NCBI GenBank assembly: GCA_002690865.1
Contig: NZGG01000019.1
Span: 60,036-124,035, forward strand
Direction of reading: 5' to 3'
Source of the DNA: Gammaproteobacteria bacterium
GTDB lineage: Bacteria; Pseudomonadota; Gammaproteobacteria; Pseudomonadales; Azotimanducaceae
Length of the DNA stretch: 64,000 bases
Shown here: piece by piece, positions 1 to 8,589 of the stretch
How positions within the stretch are numbered: position 1 is the stretch's first letter
Layout of the letters: each line of letters begins with the position of its first letter
Notes under the pieces: generated by a model
The model's database searches: none
Seen by the model: the letters and a program-made list of their open reading frames with translations, nothing else
Told to the model about the DNA's origin: nothing
Position numbers and translations under genes: made by a program

Positions 1-2
1 CA

Positions 3-338
3 GGACCAGATATAATTTTAGAAACATTAAAACAGCGCAGAGACGCTGCAGTCTTCGGTCTCAATGAAATAGATGGGATCTCCATAGCCACGCCAGAATC
101 TACTTTCTATCTGTTCCCCAATGTCACCTCTATTATGGAGCGGAAGCAGATAAATGATGTGGATCGCTTAATGGAAGAAGCCTTAGTACATTCTGATGTT
201 TCGTTCTGTACTCGAAATCATTTCGGTCGACCACTGGACGGTGAGACCGATCATTACATTCGGTTTGCCTATTCAGGAATAGATGTTGCAGACATTCATG
301 AGGGCATGGCAAGACTGAAATCTTTTTTTGAGGCGTAG
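3..338 (+). CDS. PLP-dependent aminotransferase class I/II, C-terminal part (truncated by window start)
   Basis: Frame open from position 3: GPDIILETLKQRRDAAVFGLNEIDGISIATPESTFYLFPNV...HYIRFAYSGIDVADIHEGMARLKSFFEA*; typical class I/II aminotransferase C-terminus. Confidence 0.7.
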   Translation, partial: GPDIILETLKQRRDAAVFGLNEIDGISIATPESTFYLFPNVTSIMERKQINDVDRLMEEALVHSDVSFCTRNHFGRPLDGETDHYIRFAYSGIDVADIHEGMARLKSFFEA

Positions 339-341
339 GTT

Positions 342-1460
342 ATGAGGGCTTTTTTTAAACGATTTGCAGGAACTATTCAGATCAGCGTGATTGCAATCGC
401 ACTTCTCGTAACTTTTATTATAACGAGAGCACCATCTGAACAAGCAGTTAGTTCGGCTGTGCGAGGAGAAGCTATTTCCGATGAAAAGAGAACAGTTTTG
501 GTGAGTAAGCCTACTGTTGCTGCCCATACGCCTATAATAAAAGCAAGCGGTAGCATGGAAGTACAATCCTACGTAACTATGTCTAGTGAAGTTAGCGGGC
601 GAGTAATTCAAGTATCTGATGCGCTGAGGGTTGGAGGTAAATTCAGCGCGGGTGAGGTTCTGTTGAGGATAGATCCCAATGACTTCGAATTACGGTTGGA
701 ACAAGCAATAGCAGATGTCGCCTCAGCAGAAGCAACGCTGAAACTCCGTGTTGCCGAAAGTAATGCCGCACGAGAAAACTACGCTTTGTTGCACGTTGGT
801 AAACCAGTACCTGAGCTTGTAGCAAAAGAACCACAAAAGAGTCAGGCGAAGGCTCAACTAGATTCGGCTATTGCCCGAGAAAAAATCGCGGCTCTTGCCC
901 TATCAAGAACAGAATTCTCAATGCCATTCGCTGGCTACGTCACGGAGTCTTCAGCGAGCTTAGGACAATTACTGGCTCAGGGACAGACATTTGGTCGAGC
1001 ATTTGCAGACTCTGCTGTCGAGGCAAATGTAACTATTACCACTGAGGAATTAGCGATTATCTCACCAGTAAAGGGACGTTCTGCAAAACTTATTACCAAT
1101 AATCAAATATATAAGGCGACCTTAGATAGAGTTTCGGCTGAACTTGATAGCAAAACTCGTTTTGCTAGGATTTTTCTGAAAGCGGAAGAAAAAGTTCCTC
1201 CGGGCACATTTGTCAGTGTTGAGATTGAAGGCGCTCCTCAGAAAGACACGATGTCGCTGCCCTTGTCTGCTCGTAAGGAAAATGATGACGCATGGATCGT
1301 GTCAAATGGATCTTTGCAACAAGTTAAATTGGACGTTGTTAGTACGCATCCTGATGTGATAATTGTCAAGGCCTTCGATTTTCAAGACGGCATAGTTCAA
1401 AGCGATACTCCATGGGCGAGGAATGGACTAGCCGTATCCATCCTCCGCACCCAACAATGA
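342..1460 (+). CDS. HlyD/RND-family efflux periplasmic adaptor subunit
   Basis: N-terminal TM, lipoyl-like VSGRVIQVSDALRVGGKFSAGEVLLRIDPNDFELRL, coiled coil; followed directly by an RND permease. Confidence 0.88.
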   Translation: MRAFFKRFAGTIQISVIAIALLVTFIITRAPSEQAVSSAVRGEAISDEKRTVLVSKPTVAAHTPIIKASGSMEVQSYVTMSSEVSGRVIQVSDALRVGGKFSAGEVLLRIDPNDFELRLEQAIADVASAEATLKLRVAESNAARENYALLHVGKPVPELVAKEPQKSQAKAQLDSAIAREKIAALALSRTEFSMPFAGYVTESSASLGQLLAQGQTFGRAFADSAVEANVTITTEELAIISPVKGRSAKLITNNQIYKATLDRVSAELDSKTRFARIFLKAEEKVPPGTFVSVEIEGAPQKDTMSLPLSARKENDDAWIVSNGSLQQVKLDVVSTHPDVIIVKAFDFQDGIVQSDTPWARNGLAVSILRTQQ

Positions 1461-4400
1461 CCGAGATTTTGGCAGACGTAAACAAGAGAGGCGGAATAGT
1501 TAATTATTTCGCAGGGAATATAGTCGCTGCGAACCTAATGATGGCGCTCATGCTAATTGGCGGGGCCATCTCGGTTGTCTCCCTTAATACTCAGCTTTTC
1601 CCCAATATTGAACCAGGAGCGATCACTGTCTCAGTACCCTACCCCGGTGCGACACCTGCCGAGACTAGTGAGGCAATTGTTAAGAGAGCAGAGCAAGCAG
1701 TCTTAGGCATCGAAGGAGTTAAGAAGGTGTCCTCACGAGCCTCTGAAAACTATGGATCGCTTACTATAGAACTGCAGGATTTTGTTGACGATGACAAGGT
1801 GAAAGATGACATTGAAGCAGCAATCAACCAGATATCAGATTTTCCTCCCCGGTACGCTGAGGAACCCGATATCCAAAAATTGGTAACTACAAATCAGGTC
1901 ATGACACTAGTGGTGTCGTCAGATAGCTCAGAGCGGTACTTAAAAGAAGGGGCTGCCGATTTGGAAAATGCCCTGCTCGCATTACCCAGCGTGACTCTCG
2001 TCTCTACGCTGGGCGCGAGGGACTATGAAATATCGATTGAGGTCTCGGAATCGGCACTCCGGCAGTACGGAATGACAATCGATGACGTAGCAAATGCAAT
2101 ACGTGCTTCATCCGTTAATATCGGGGCTGGGGAGATTAAAACTGATAGTGGGGACCTTCTCCTACGTACTGATACGAAGCGCCAAACGGGAGAAGAATTT
2201 GAAGATATTGTTCTCAGATCAGGGGCTGATGGATCTTTACTTCGATTAAGCGATGTCGCTATTGTGCATGATGGCTTCACTGATACAGATCTAAGAAATG
2301 AGTTCGAAAAACGTACTTCCATATTGCTTCGAGTAAACGCAGCGCCGAGTGAGGATCTTCTCCAGATTGCAAGCGACATCAAGAACTTCCTCGATAATTA
2401 CGAACCCATGCCCGGTGTTAATGTAAATATTTGGAGTGATGAGTCAGAAATTCTTGAGGGACGTCTCAGTTTATTAATACGAAATGGGTTCCTCGGATTT
2501 GCACTGGTGTTTCTGTTTCTAGTAGTAATGCTTGATTTGCGTCTCGCGATTTGGGTCGCAATGGGAGTGCCTATATCTTTTTTTGGCGCATTCTTGTTCT
2601 TTCCCTTCCTCAATGTTGATATCACAATGATATCTCTATTTGGATTGATTATTGTCTTAGGAATCGTCGTTGATGATGCCATTGTTGTTGGAGAGAACAT
2701 TGTCGCTGAACAAGAACGAGGACACAAAGGTGTTCATGCAGCGAAACTCGGAGTCGAGGGTGTGAAGAGTCCGGTGACTATTGGTGTATTGACCACTATG
2801 GCAGCATTCGCACCGCTACTTTTCGTCACTGGCCCATTCGGACAAATTTTAGGGGTTGTGTCAGTAATCGTCATAAGTGTCTTAATCATGTCATTAGTAG
2901 AGGCCTTCTTTATTCTTCCGGCGCATCTAGCCCACGGTGGATCTTGGAGCCGTCCGCCACTGGATAAATTACAACAAAGAGTAAGCAAAGGACTTGAGCA
3001 TGTGAGAGATAACATCGTACTCCCCCTAATTGAGTCAGCGATAACATATCGTTACCGTACTCTCACTATCTCAATTATTTTCTTCATCTTAAGCATCTCT
3101 CTAATAGCATTTGGAACCGTGCGTTTTGTTTTTTTTCCTTCATTAGAGGGCGATAATATTCAGGTTAGTATCGCGTACCCGATAGGCACACCATTTCAGA
3201 AAACAGAAAAAACTGCTGAAAAGATTGTAGAAGCGGCCTATCGTCTTAACAACGATTTAGATGGTGCAGCTTTCGAGTCAATTAGTGTAACTATCGGAGG
3301 GAATACTACGACGGGGGGCGGGCCTGGTGGCGGGAGTAATGTTAACGTGGCAGGGCATCTAGCATCTATTATCGTACAACTTCAAAAAGAGCCGCTTCGA
3401 ACGCTTTCTGCAAAGGAACTTGAAAGGCGCTGGAGAGCCGAAGTTGGAGATATTTCGGGGGCAGAAAATATCTCCTATGTATCAGATATTTTTAATCAAG
3501 GGCAGGATATTGTTTACGAGTTCAGTCACATAGACGACGAAACTCTCTTAGCTGCTATTGAAATATTCAAGCAGTCACTCGCTAAGCTTCCAGCAGTTTA
3601 TGATGTGCAGGATTCATTCAAATTGGGCAAGAGACAATACGATGTTGAACTTACTGACGTCGGTAAAGCGGCCGGGTTAAATTCCTCTATGGTCGCAAGA
3701 CAGTTGCGAATGAATTTCTACGGGGAAGAAGTTCAACGTATTCAAAGAGGACGCGACGAAATTAGAGTTATGGTTAGATATCCAAGTACAGAACGCCGCA
3801 GTAGAGAAGACCTTTATAACACAAGAATTAGGCTGCTCGATGGCACAGAGACCTCCTTGAGGACCGTGGCTAATTTAACAGAGACTCGAAGTTACTCTAC
3901 TATTGAAAGCGTGGATGGCAAAAGAATAGTAAGAGTTACAGCAGAACTCGATGAGGCCATTAATACGCCGGGAGAAGTATTTAAAATTATAGAAAATGAA
4001 CTCTTACCATCGCTCAAAAAAAACTATCGTGGTTTAACCTATGGCAAGTCGGGCAAAGGAGTTGATCAAAATAATGATTTAGGCACTCTTTACGGACTTG
4101 GTTTAATCGCAATGCTCATAATTTATGTCATGATTGCATCTTTGCTGAGAAGCTATGCACAACCACTGGTTATCATGACTGCTGTTCCTTTTGGGGCCGC
4201 TGGCGCTTTGATTGGTCACTTTCTTCTGGGTCATAATTTATCGTTTATCTCAATGTTCGGAATCATTGCTTTAAGTGGGGTAGTCGTCAATGACTCGCTT
4301 ATTCTAATCGATCGATATAATCGATATCGTCGTGAAACTGATATGAATGCTGCAGAAGCTATCTTAGCCGCAGCAAAAAGACGTTTTAGACCAATAATTC

Positions 4401-4585
4401 TAACCACAGCAACGACTGCTTTAGGTCTGACTCCGATGTTATTTGAAACAAGCATTCAGGCACAATTTCTGATTCCCATGGCTGTCAGTTTAGCTTCAGG
4501 AATAGTCTTCGCCAGTGTAATTATATTATTCCTAGTACCTGCCTTGGTCCTGATCGAAGATGATTTTGGAATGCGCACAGGCTAA
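1457..4585 (+). CDS. RND efflux transporter permease (AcrB/HAE1-like)
   Basis: About 1040 aa; PYPGATPAETSEAIVKRAEQAVLGIEGVKKVSS, GLIIVLGIVVDDAIVVGENI, GIIALSGVVVNDSLILIDRYNRYR. ATG at 1457 overlaps the adaptor stop (ATGA), preferred over the 1412 ORF start. Confidence 0.93.
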   Translation: MTEILADVNKRGGIVNYFAGNIVAANLMMALMLIGGAISVVSLNTQLFPNIEPGAITVSVPYPGATPAETSEAIVKRAEQAVLGIEGVKKVSSRASENYGSLTIELQDFVDDDKVKDDIEAAINQISDFPPRYAEEPDIQKLVTTNQVMTLVVSSDSSERYLKEGAADLENALLALPSVTLVSTLGARDYEISIEVSESALRQYGMTIDDVANAIRASSVNIGAGEIKTDSGDLLLRTDTKRQTGEEFEDIVLRSGADGSLLRLSDVAIVHDGFTDTDLRNEFEKRTSILLRVNAAPSEDLLQIASDIKNFLDNYEPMPGVNVNIWSDESEILEGRLSLLIRNGFLGFALVFLFLVVMLDLRLAIWVAMGVPISFFGAFLFFPFLNVDITMISLFGLIIVLGIVVDDAIVVGENIVAEQERGHKGVHAAKLGVEGVKSPVTIGVLTTMAAFAPLLFVTGPFGQILGVVSVIVISVLIMSLVEAFFILPAHLAHGGSWSRPPLDKLQQRVSKGLEHVRDNIVLPLIESAITYRYRTLTISIIFFILSISLIAFGTVRFVFFPSLEGDNIQVSIAYPIGTPFQKTEKTAEKIVEAAYRLNNDLDGAAFESISVTIGGNTTTGGGPGGGSNVNVAGHLASIIVQLQKEPLRTLSAKELERRWRAEVGDISGAENISYVSDIFNQGQDIVYEFSHIDDETLLAAIEIFKQSLAKLPAVYDVQDSFKLGKRQYDVELTDVGKAAGLNSSMVARQLRMNFYGEEVQRIQRGRDEIRVMVRYPSTERRSREDLYNTRIRLLDGTETSLRTVANLTETRSYSTIESVDGKRIVRVTAELDEAINTPGEVFKIIENELLPSLKKNYRGLTYGKSGKGVDQNNDLGTLYGLGLIAMLIIYVMIASLLRSYAQPLVIMTAVPFGAAGALIGHFLLGHNLSFISMFGIIALSGVVVNDSLILIDRYNRYRRETDMNAAEAILAAAKRRFRPIILTTATTALGLTPMLFETSIQAQFLIPMAVSLASGIVFASVIILFLVPALVLIEDDFGMRTG

Positions 4586-4665
4586 GAACCGTAACTGAAC
4601 GCTCAAAAGTACCATAGCAAACCATCCTAAAAAAAGTCTCTATTCATTCCTGAAAGGAATCTTGA

Positions 4666-6369
4666 TCATGAGCCAACTATTCCTCCATTTTTGCGTCGGA
4701 TAGCCAACGTACAATCCCGAGGGACTGTTACACCATCTAACCTATGGGGAAAGTTTGTAATTGCGGGATCTCCTCGACCTGGGTGCTGAATATTCACAAA
4801 CATTGTTCTCTGATCGGGAGTCACGGCAATTCCAGTAATCTCACATCCTGGAACACCGGTCAACAATCGTCTTGTCTCACCAGTATTAGTATCAGCAACG
4901 ATTAATTGATTATTGAGGCCATCTCGCTGATCCCCATCAGTTTGTATAAACAATCGTCCGTCTGAGTCTGCCCATAAACCGTCAGGACTGCTGAACGAGC
5001 TTTCGCTTTCGTAATGATCAATCCCCGAAATAAATATTTCCCATACGAACTTCTTCCCATTTTCTTCCTCTCGGAAGCGGATTATATGACCGTGCAAATT
5101 TGGTGCCTGGGGATTCGCGGCATCCGGAGTTTTTCTCCGGCTATTGTTTGTTAAAGAACAGTAAATAAACCCATTTGATCCCTCGGTCATCCACTCAGGG
5201 CGATCCATTGGAGTAGCGCCAAGAAGAGTTGCTGCCAGTCGAGTGTTCACGAGCACATCTGCCTGACTTGCAAAGTGCCTACTTAACAAAGGTTGCCGCA
5301 CATCAAGCTTCAACCAATTTCCATGACCAGAAGCTGAAAACTGAGCCACAAACAAATCACCCGAATCTAAAGGATTTTTACCGAGGTTATACATTTCACG
5401 CCAAGGCCTCGAAGAGACATATTTGTAAATGAATTCAAACCGGGAGTCATCTCCCATATAGACACTTATTCGTCCATCTTTTGACTCCACAACTGATGCC
5501 CCCTCATGTTTAAATCTGCCGAGGCCGGTACGTTTTATCGGTAAAGATCTAGGATTCATAGGATCGATCTCAACCACCCAACCAAATCGATTTCCTTCGT
5601 TTTTAAATGCCTCATTAACTAAATCAAAGCGCTCATCAAATTGATACCAACCATAGCCCCCGCCCTTCTGACTATAACCATATCTCTTTTGGGCATACGT
5701 CGGAGTAAAAGCCTTATCTGATCCAAAAAAAAGATTAAAATTTTCCTCGCATGTTAGGTATGTTCCCCATGGAGTTCTTCCATTGGCGCAATTGGAGAGA
5801 GTACCTAAGCAAGGGTTATTCGCTGGATTTATAAGCAATTCACTTTCCGCTGCAGGACCACTAAATTCCACAGGTGAATTCACATGAATTCTTCTTGAAT
5901 ACTTGCTTTGCTTTTTCGCCCACTGACCGTTTTCGTTTGTAATTTCTACGATTGAAACACCATGTGCCGACTGAGAAGCAAGCACATGCTCCCTAGTCAC
6001 TGGGTCTTCTAACCCAAGGACGTGCAGATTCCGGCCATACTCATGATTGATCGCAAGCAATCCGTTATCTTTCCCTAGTGAGAAATAAGCAATCCCGTCA
6101 TGACCAACACCTATCTGTTCTTGCTGATCTTTCCAATTTGCAGGCCAAGAATAATTTGGACCTTGAGGTTGCAAAGGATCACCCCAAGGGACTAAAACCT
6201 GGTACTCGTAATCTTTCGATATCGCTGGCATTTTGCCTTTACCAAGAGATGAAGGTAACGCTTTAAAATCAATCAGCCGTTTTTTCAGTCCAGAGTGAGC
6301 AATAGGCGCAAGAGCTGCTAAAGCAATACCAACACAACTTTTTGCGAGTTGACGGCGAGAAAAACTCAT
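4666..6369 (-). CDS. PhoX-family (DUF839) alkaline-phosphatase-like protein with Tat signal
   Basis: Twin-arginine N-terminus MSFSRRQLAKSCVGIALAALAPIAHS; PhoX-like NHEYGRN, WGTYLTCEENFN, FKHEGASVV, SPDGLWADSDGRLFIQTDG. Confidence 0.8.
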   Translation of the reverse strand: MSFSRRQLAKSCVGIALAALAPIAHSGLKKRLIDFKALPSSLGKGKMPAISKDYEYQVLVPWGDPLQPQGPNYSWPANWKDQQEQIGVGHDGIAYFSLGKDNGLLAINHEYGRNLHVLGLEDPVTREHVLASQSAHGVSIVEITNENGQWAKKQSKYSRRIHVNSPVEFSGPAAESELLINPANNPCLGTLSNCANGRTPWGTYLTCEENFNLFFGSDKAFTPTYAQKRYGYSQKGGGYGWYQFDERFDLVNEAFKNEGNRFGWVVEIDPMNPRSLPIKRTGLGRFKHEGASVVESKDGRISVYMGDDSRFEFIYKYVSSRPWREMYNLGKNPLDSGDLFVAQFSASGHGNWLKLDVRQPLLSRHFASQADVLVNTRLAATLLGATPMDRPEWMTEGSNGFIYCSLTNNSRRKTPDAANPQAPNLHGHIIRFREEENGKKFVWEIFISGIDHYESESSFSSPDGLWADSDGRLFIQTDGDQRDGLNNQLIVADTNTGETRRLLTGVPGCEITGIAVTPDQRTMFVNIQHPGRGDPAITNFPHRLDGVTVPRDCTLAIRRKNGGIVGS

Positions 6370-6572
6370 ATCCTTTATCCTTTATCTAACAATGAACCTT
6401 CCGTCTCACGCACTGATCGGGAAAAGCAATATAGCGAAAAATTTAGGTTAAACATAATATACGCAAACCCCAGAAAAAACGATGAACTATTCTGAGCCAA
6501 ACTATTTGCGACCGCCAAACAGAAGAACACTAACTACCTAAACCATGACCTAAATAAATACCCACAACTAAT

Positions 6573-7619
6573 TCACTTGAGCAATCCATTTATCATCGCA
6601 ATCGCAACCTCTAACGCCTTTTTTAAACCATTAGCATCAGCGATATTTTTTCCTGCAATATCAAAAGCAGTACCGTGGTCGACAGAAGTTCTAACAAACG
6701 GGATCCCCATTGTTGCCGTAATACTTTCGGAAAAATTGTGCATTTTGATAGCGATATGGCCCTGGTCGTGGTAGAGGGCTAAAACAGCATCGAATTCACC
6801 GGAAGTCGCTCTATAGAATACTGAATCAGCAGGATAAGGACCAACCACATCCATTCCCATCTCACAGGCGATCTTTACCGCTGGAGCTATTTCTTCAATT
6901 TCCTCTCTCCCAAGCATTCCTCCTTCACCACCATGGGGATTTAGCGCGGCGACAGCAATACGAGGGTTTGCAATGCCCCAACACTTCAAGCTGTCTACAG
7001 TGAGCTTTAATTTTTCTATCAATATTGGTTTCCTGACATACTCCACTGCCTCAGCAAGCGATTTATGAGTGGACAAATGTGCTACTTTCAAACCTTCAGT
7101 CATAAGCATAGTAGCTGTCAATTTTGATTGGGTCATTCTGGCAAGGATTTCCTGATGACCTATATCTCCATGATAGCCCGCCGCATGCACCGCTTCTTTA
7201 TTTATCGGACAAGTCACCACACCTTGAATAGCTTCTGATTGGCATAATTTTACTGCCGTCTCAAAAAATTGCACCGCTGCATGACCACATACTGGGGATA
7301 CCTCACCAATCTGAAAACTAAAACCATCAAAATTGATAGGTTCCAGAACCTGAATACCATGCTCAGATTTCAAATCGCCAATCGACCCTACCCGGTTGAT
7401 AGACATATGAATCCCAGTTTGTTTCGCAGCGCGTTCCAGGCACTCAGAGGATCCAATAACAAAAGGTTGTGTAAGTTCAAAAACTTCTGGATTTGCAAAT
7501 GTCTTAACTACTATTTCGGCACCAATCCCAGCTGGGTCCCCCATCGTTACGGCTAGTAAAGGTTTCGTCATGTTAGTACTCGTCATAGCTATAGATAAGG
7601 GTATTAAATCCACTGACAA
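6573..7619 (-). CDS. PdxA-family 4-hydroxythreonine-4-phosphate dehydrogenase (PdxA2-like); internal start at MTKPLLAVTMGDP possible
   Basis: AVTMGDPAGIGAEIVVK, GHQEILA, LNPHGGEGGMLGREE, YHDQGHIAIK, RTSVDHGTAFDIAGK. Confidence 0.88.
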   Translation of the reverse strand: MSVDLIPLSIAMTSTNMTKPLLAVTMGDPAGIGAEIVVKTFANPEVFELTQPFVIGSSECLERAAKQTGIHMSINRVGSIGDLKSEHGIQVLEPINFDGFSFQIGEVSPVCGHAAVQFFETAVKLCQSEAIQGVVTCPINKEAVHAAGYHGDIGHQEILARMTQSKLTATMLMTEGLKVAHLSTHKSLAEAVEYVRKPILIEKLKLTVDSLKCWGIANPRIAVAALNPHGGEGGMLGREEIEEIAPAVKIACEMGMDVVGPYPADSVFYRATSGEFDAVLALYHDQGHIAIKMHNFSESITATMGIPFVRTSVDHGTAFDIAGKNIADANGLKKALEVAIAMINGLLK

Positions 7620-7637
7620 GCTTCATGACAAGGATTA

Positions 7638-8504
7638 TCAGAGCATATCAAGTATATACTTAGCAGTAAGTTCAGAATCTTGCATAGGAATAAAGTGAGT
7701 TAAATGAGGTAGCGAAACATCTCTCCCTTTAGGGAAATAGGAAGAAAGGTGCTTCCAGGTGGGCGACCCAGTAAAATCTAAAGAATCCGGAGTCTTCTTT
7801 CGACTCTGGGCTCGCAGTATCGTAACTGGAATTTCAATCTTATCAACGTAGGGATAAATATTTATATCTTTACTACCCAAATAGAGTTCAGCTTCCACAA
7901 CTGGAGGACACGCTAGATTTAGATCACGCTCACCTGCAATAACACCGAACTCACAAAAATCCCTCAGGACGTCTGACTCCCAATACTCAAAGGGGCCCCT
8001 GCCATAATAATTTGCAAACATTATCTCGGTGGATTCAAAATTATTTCTGCGGCGACTGACAGGGTGTGATTCAGCACTCTTGCTCCTTGAACTTCCCCTT
8101 TCTAGTCCTTCATAATCTTCAGGAGGACAGATGACTGGGTCAATGAGAAGCAACCGCGAGAATCGATGCGGGTCATCTCCCGCTGATTGACAAACAATAT
8201 GCCCACCAATGGAATGCCCTACAGCTACAACATTCTGAAGATCTAGTTCTTTAACAAGAGCGGTAAGATCTGCTCCAAAAACATCCCAAGAAAATGGCCC
8301 GTGATTTTGGCTTCGACCGTGACCACGAAGATCGATAGCTAAGACATGACAGCCTTCCATATGACTAATTGTTTTATCCCAACATCTCGCATGAAAGCCT
8401 GAAGCATGGACGAGCAGATACGTTGGTTCTCCTGAAAGTACAGATCCATATTCAAAATAGCAAAGCTTGGTATTATTCACAGTTAAATATCTCTCAGAAA
8501 TCAC
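7638..8504 (-). CDS. alpha/beta hydrolase
   Basis: LLVHASGFHARCW, AIDLRGHGRS, VAVGHSIGGHI nucleophile elbow, C-terminal LPHLTHFIPMQDSELTAKYI. Confidence 0.85.
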   Translation of the reverse strand: MISERYLTVNNTKLCYFEYGSVLSGEPTYLLVHASGFHARCWDKTISHMEGCHVLAIDLRGHGRSQNHGPFSWDVFGADLTALVKELDLQNVVAVGHSIGGHIVCQSAGDDPHRFSRLLLIDPVICPPEDYEGLERGSSRSKSAESHPVSRRRNNFESTEIMFANYYGRGPFEYWESDVLRDFCEFGVIAGERDLNLACPPVVEAELYLGSKDINIYPYVDKIEIPVTILRAQSRKKTPDSLDFTGSPTWKHLSSYFPKGRDVSLPHLTHFIPMQDSELTAKYILDML

Positions 8505-8589
8505 TCTAACCTCACAGAAAGTCGGTAGTATTTTTTATCATTAATTATGACTGGAATAGTTCTGAGATCCAAAATAATGCAAAACGAAA

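Noticed and set aside
273-611. 112-aa minus-strand ORF
   Set aside because: Antisense to the aminotransferase end and HlyD adaptor; no recognisable domain.
2023-3015. Three minus-strand ORFs of 93-119 aa
   Set aside because: All antisense to the RND permease, whose reading frame is strongly supported.
4641-4665. ATTCC-TGAAA-GGAAT hairpin between convergent RND and PhoX-like genes
   Set aside because: Only a 5-bp stem and no T-run; not reported as a terminator.
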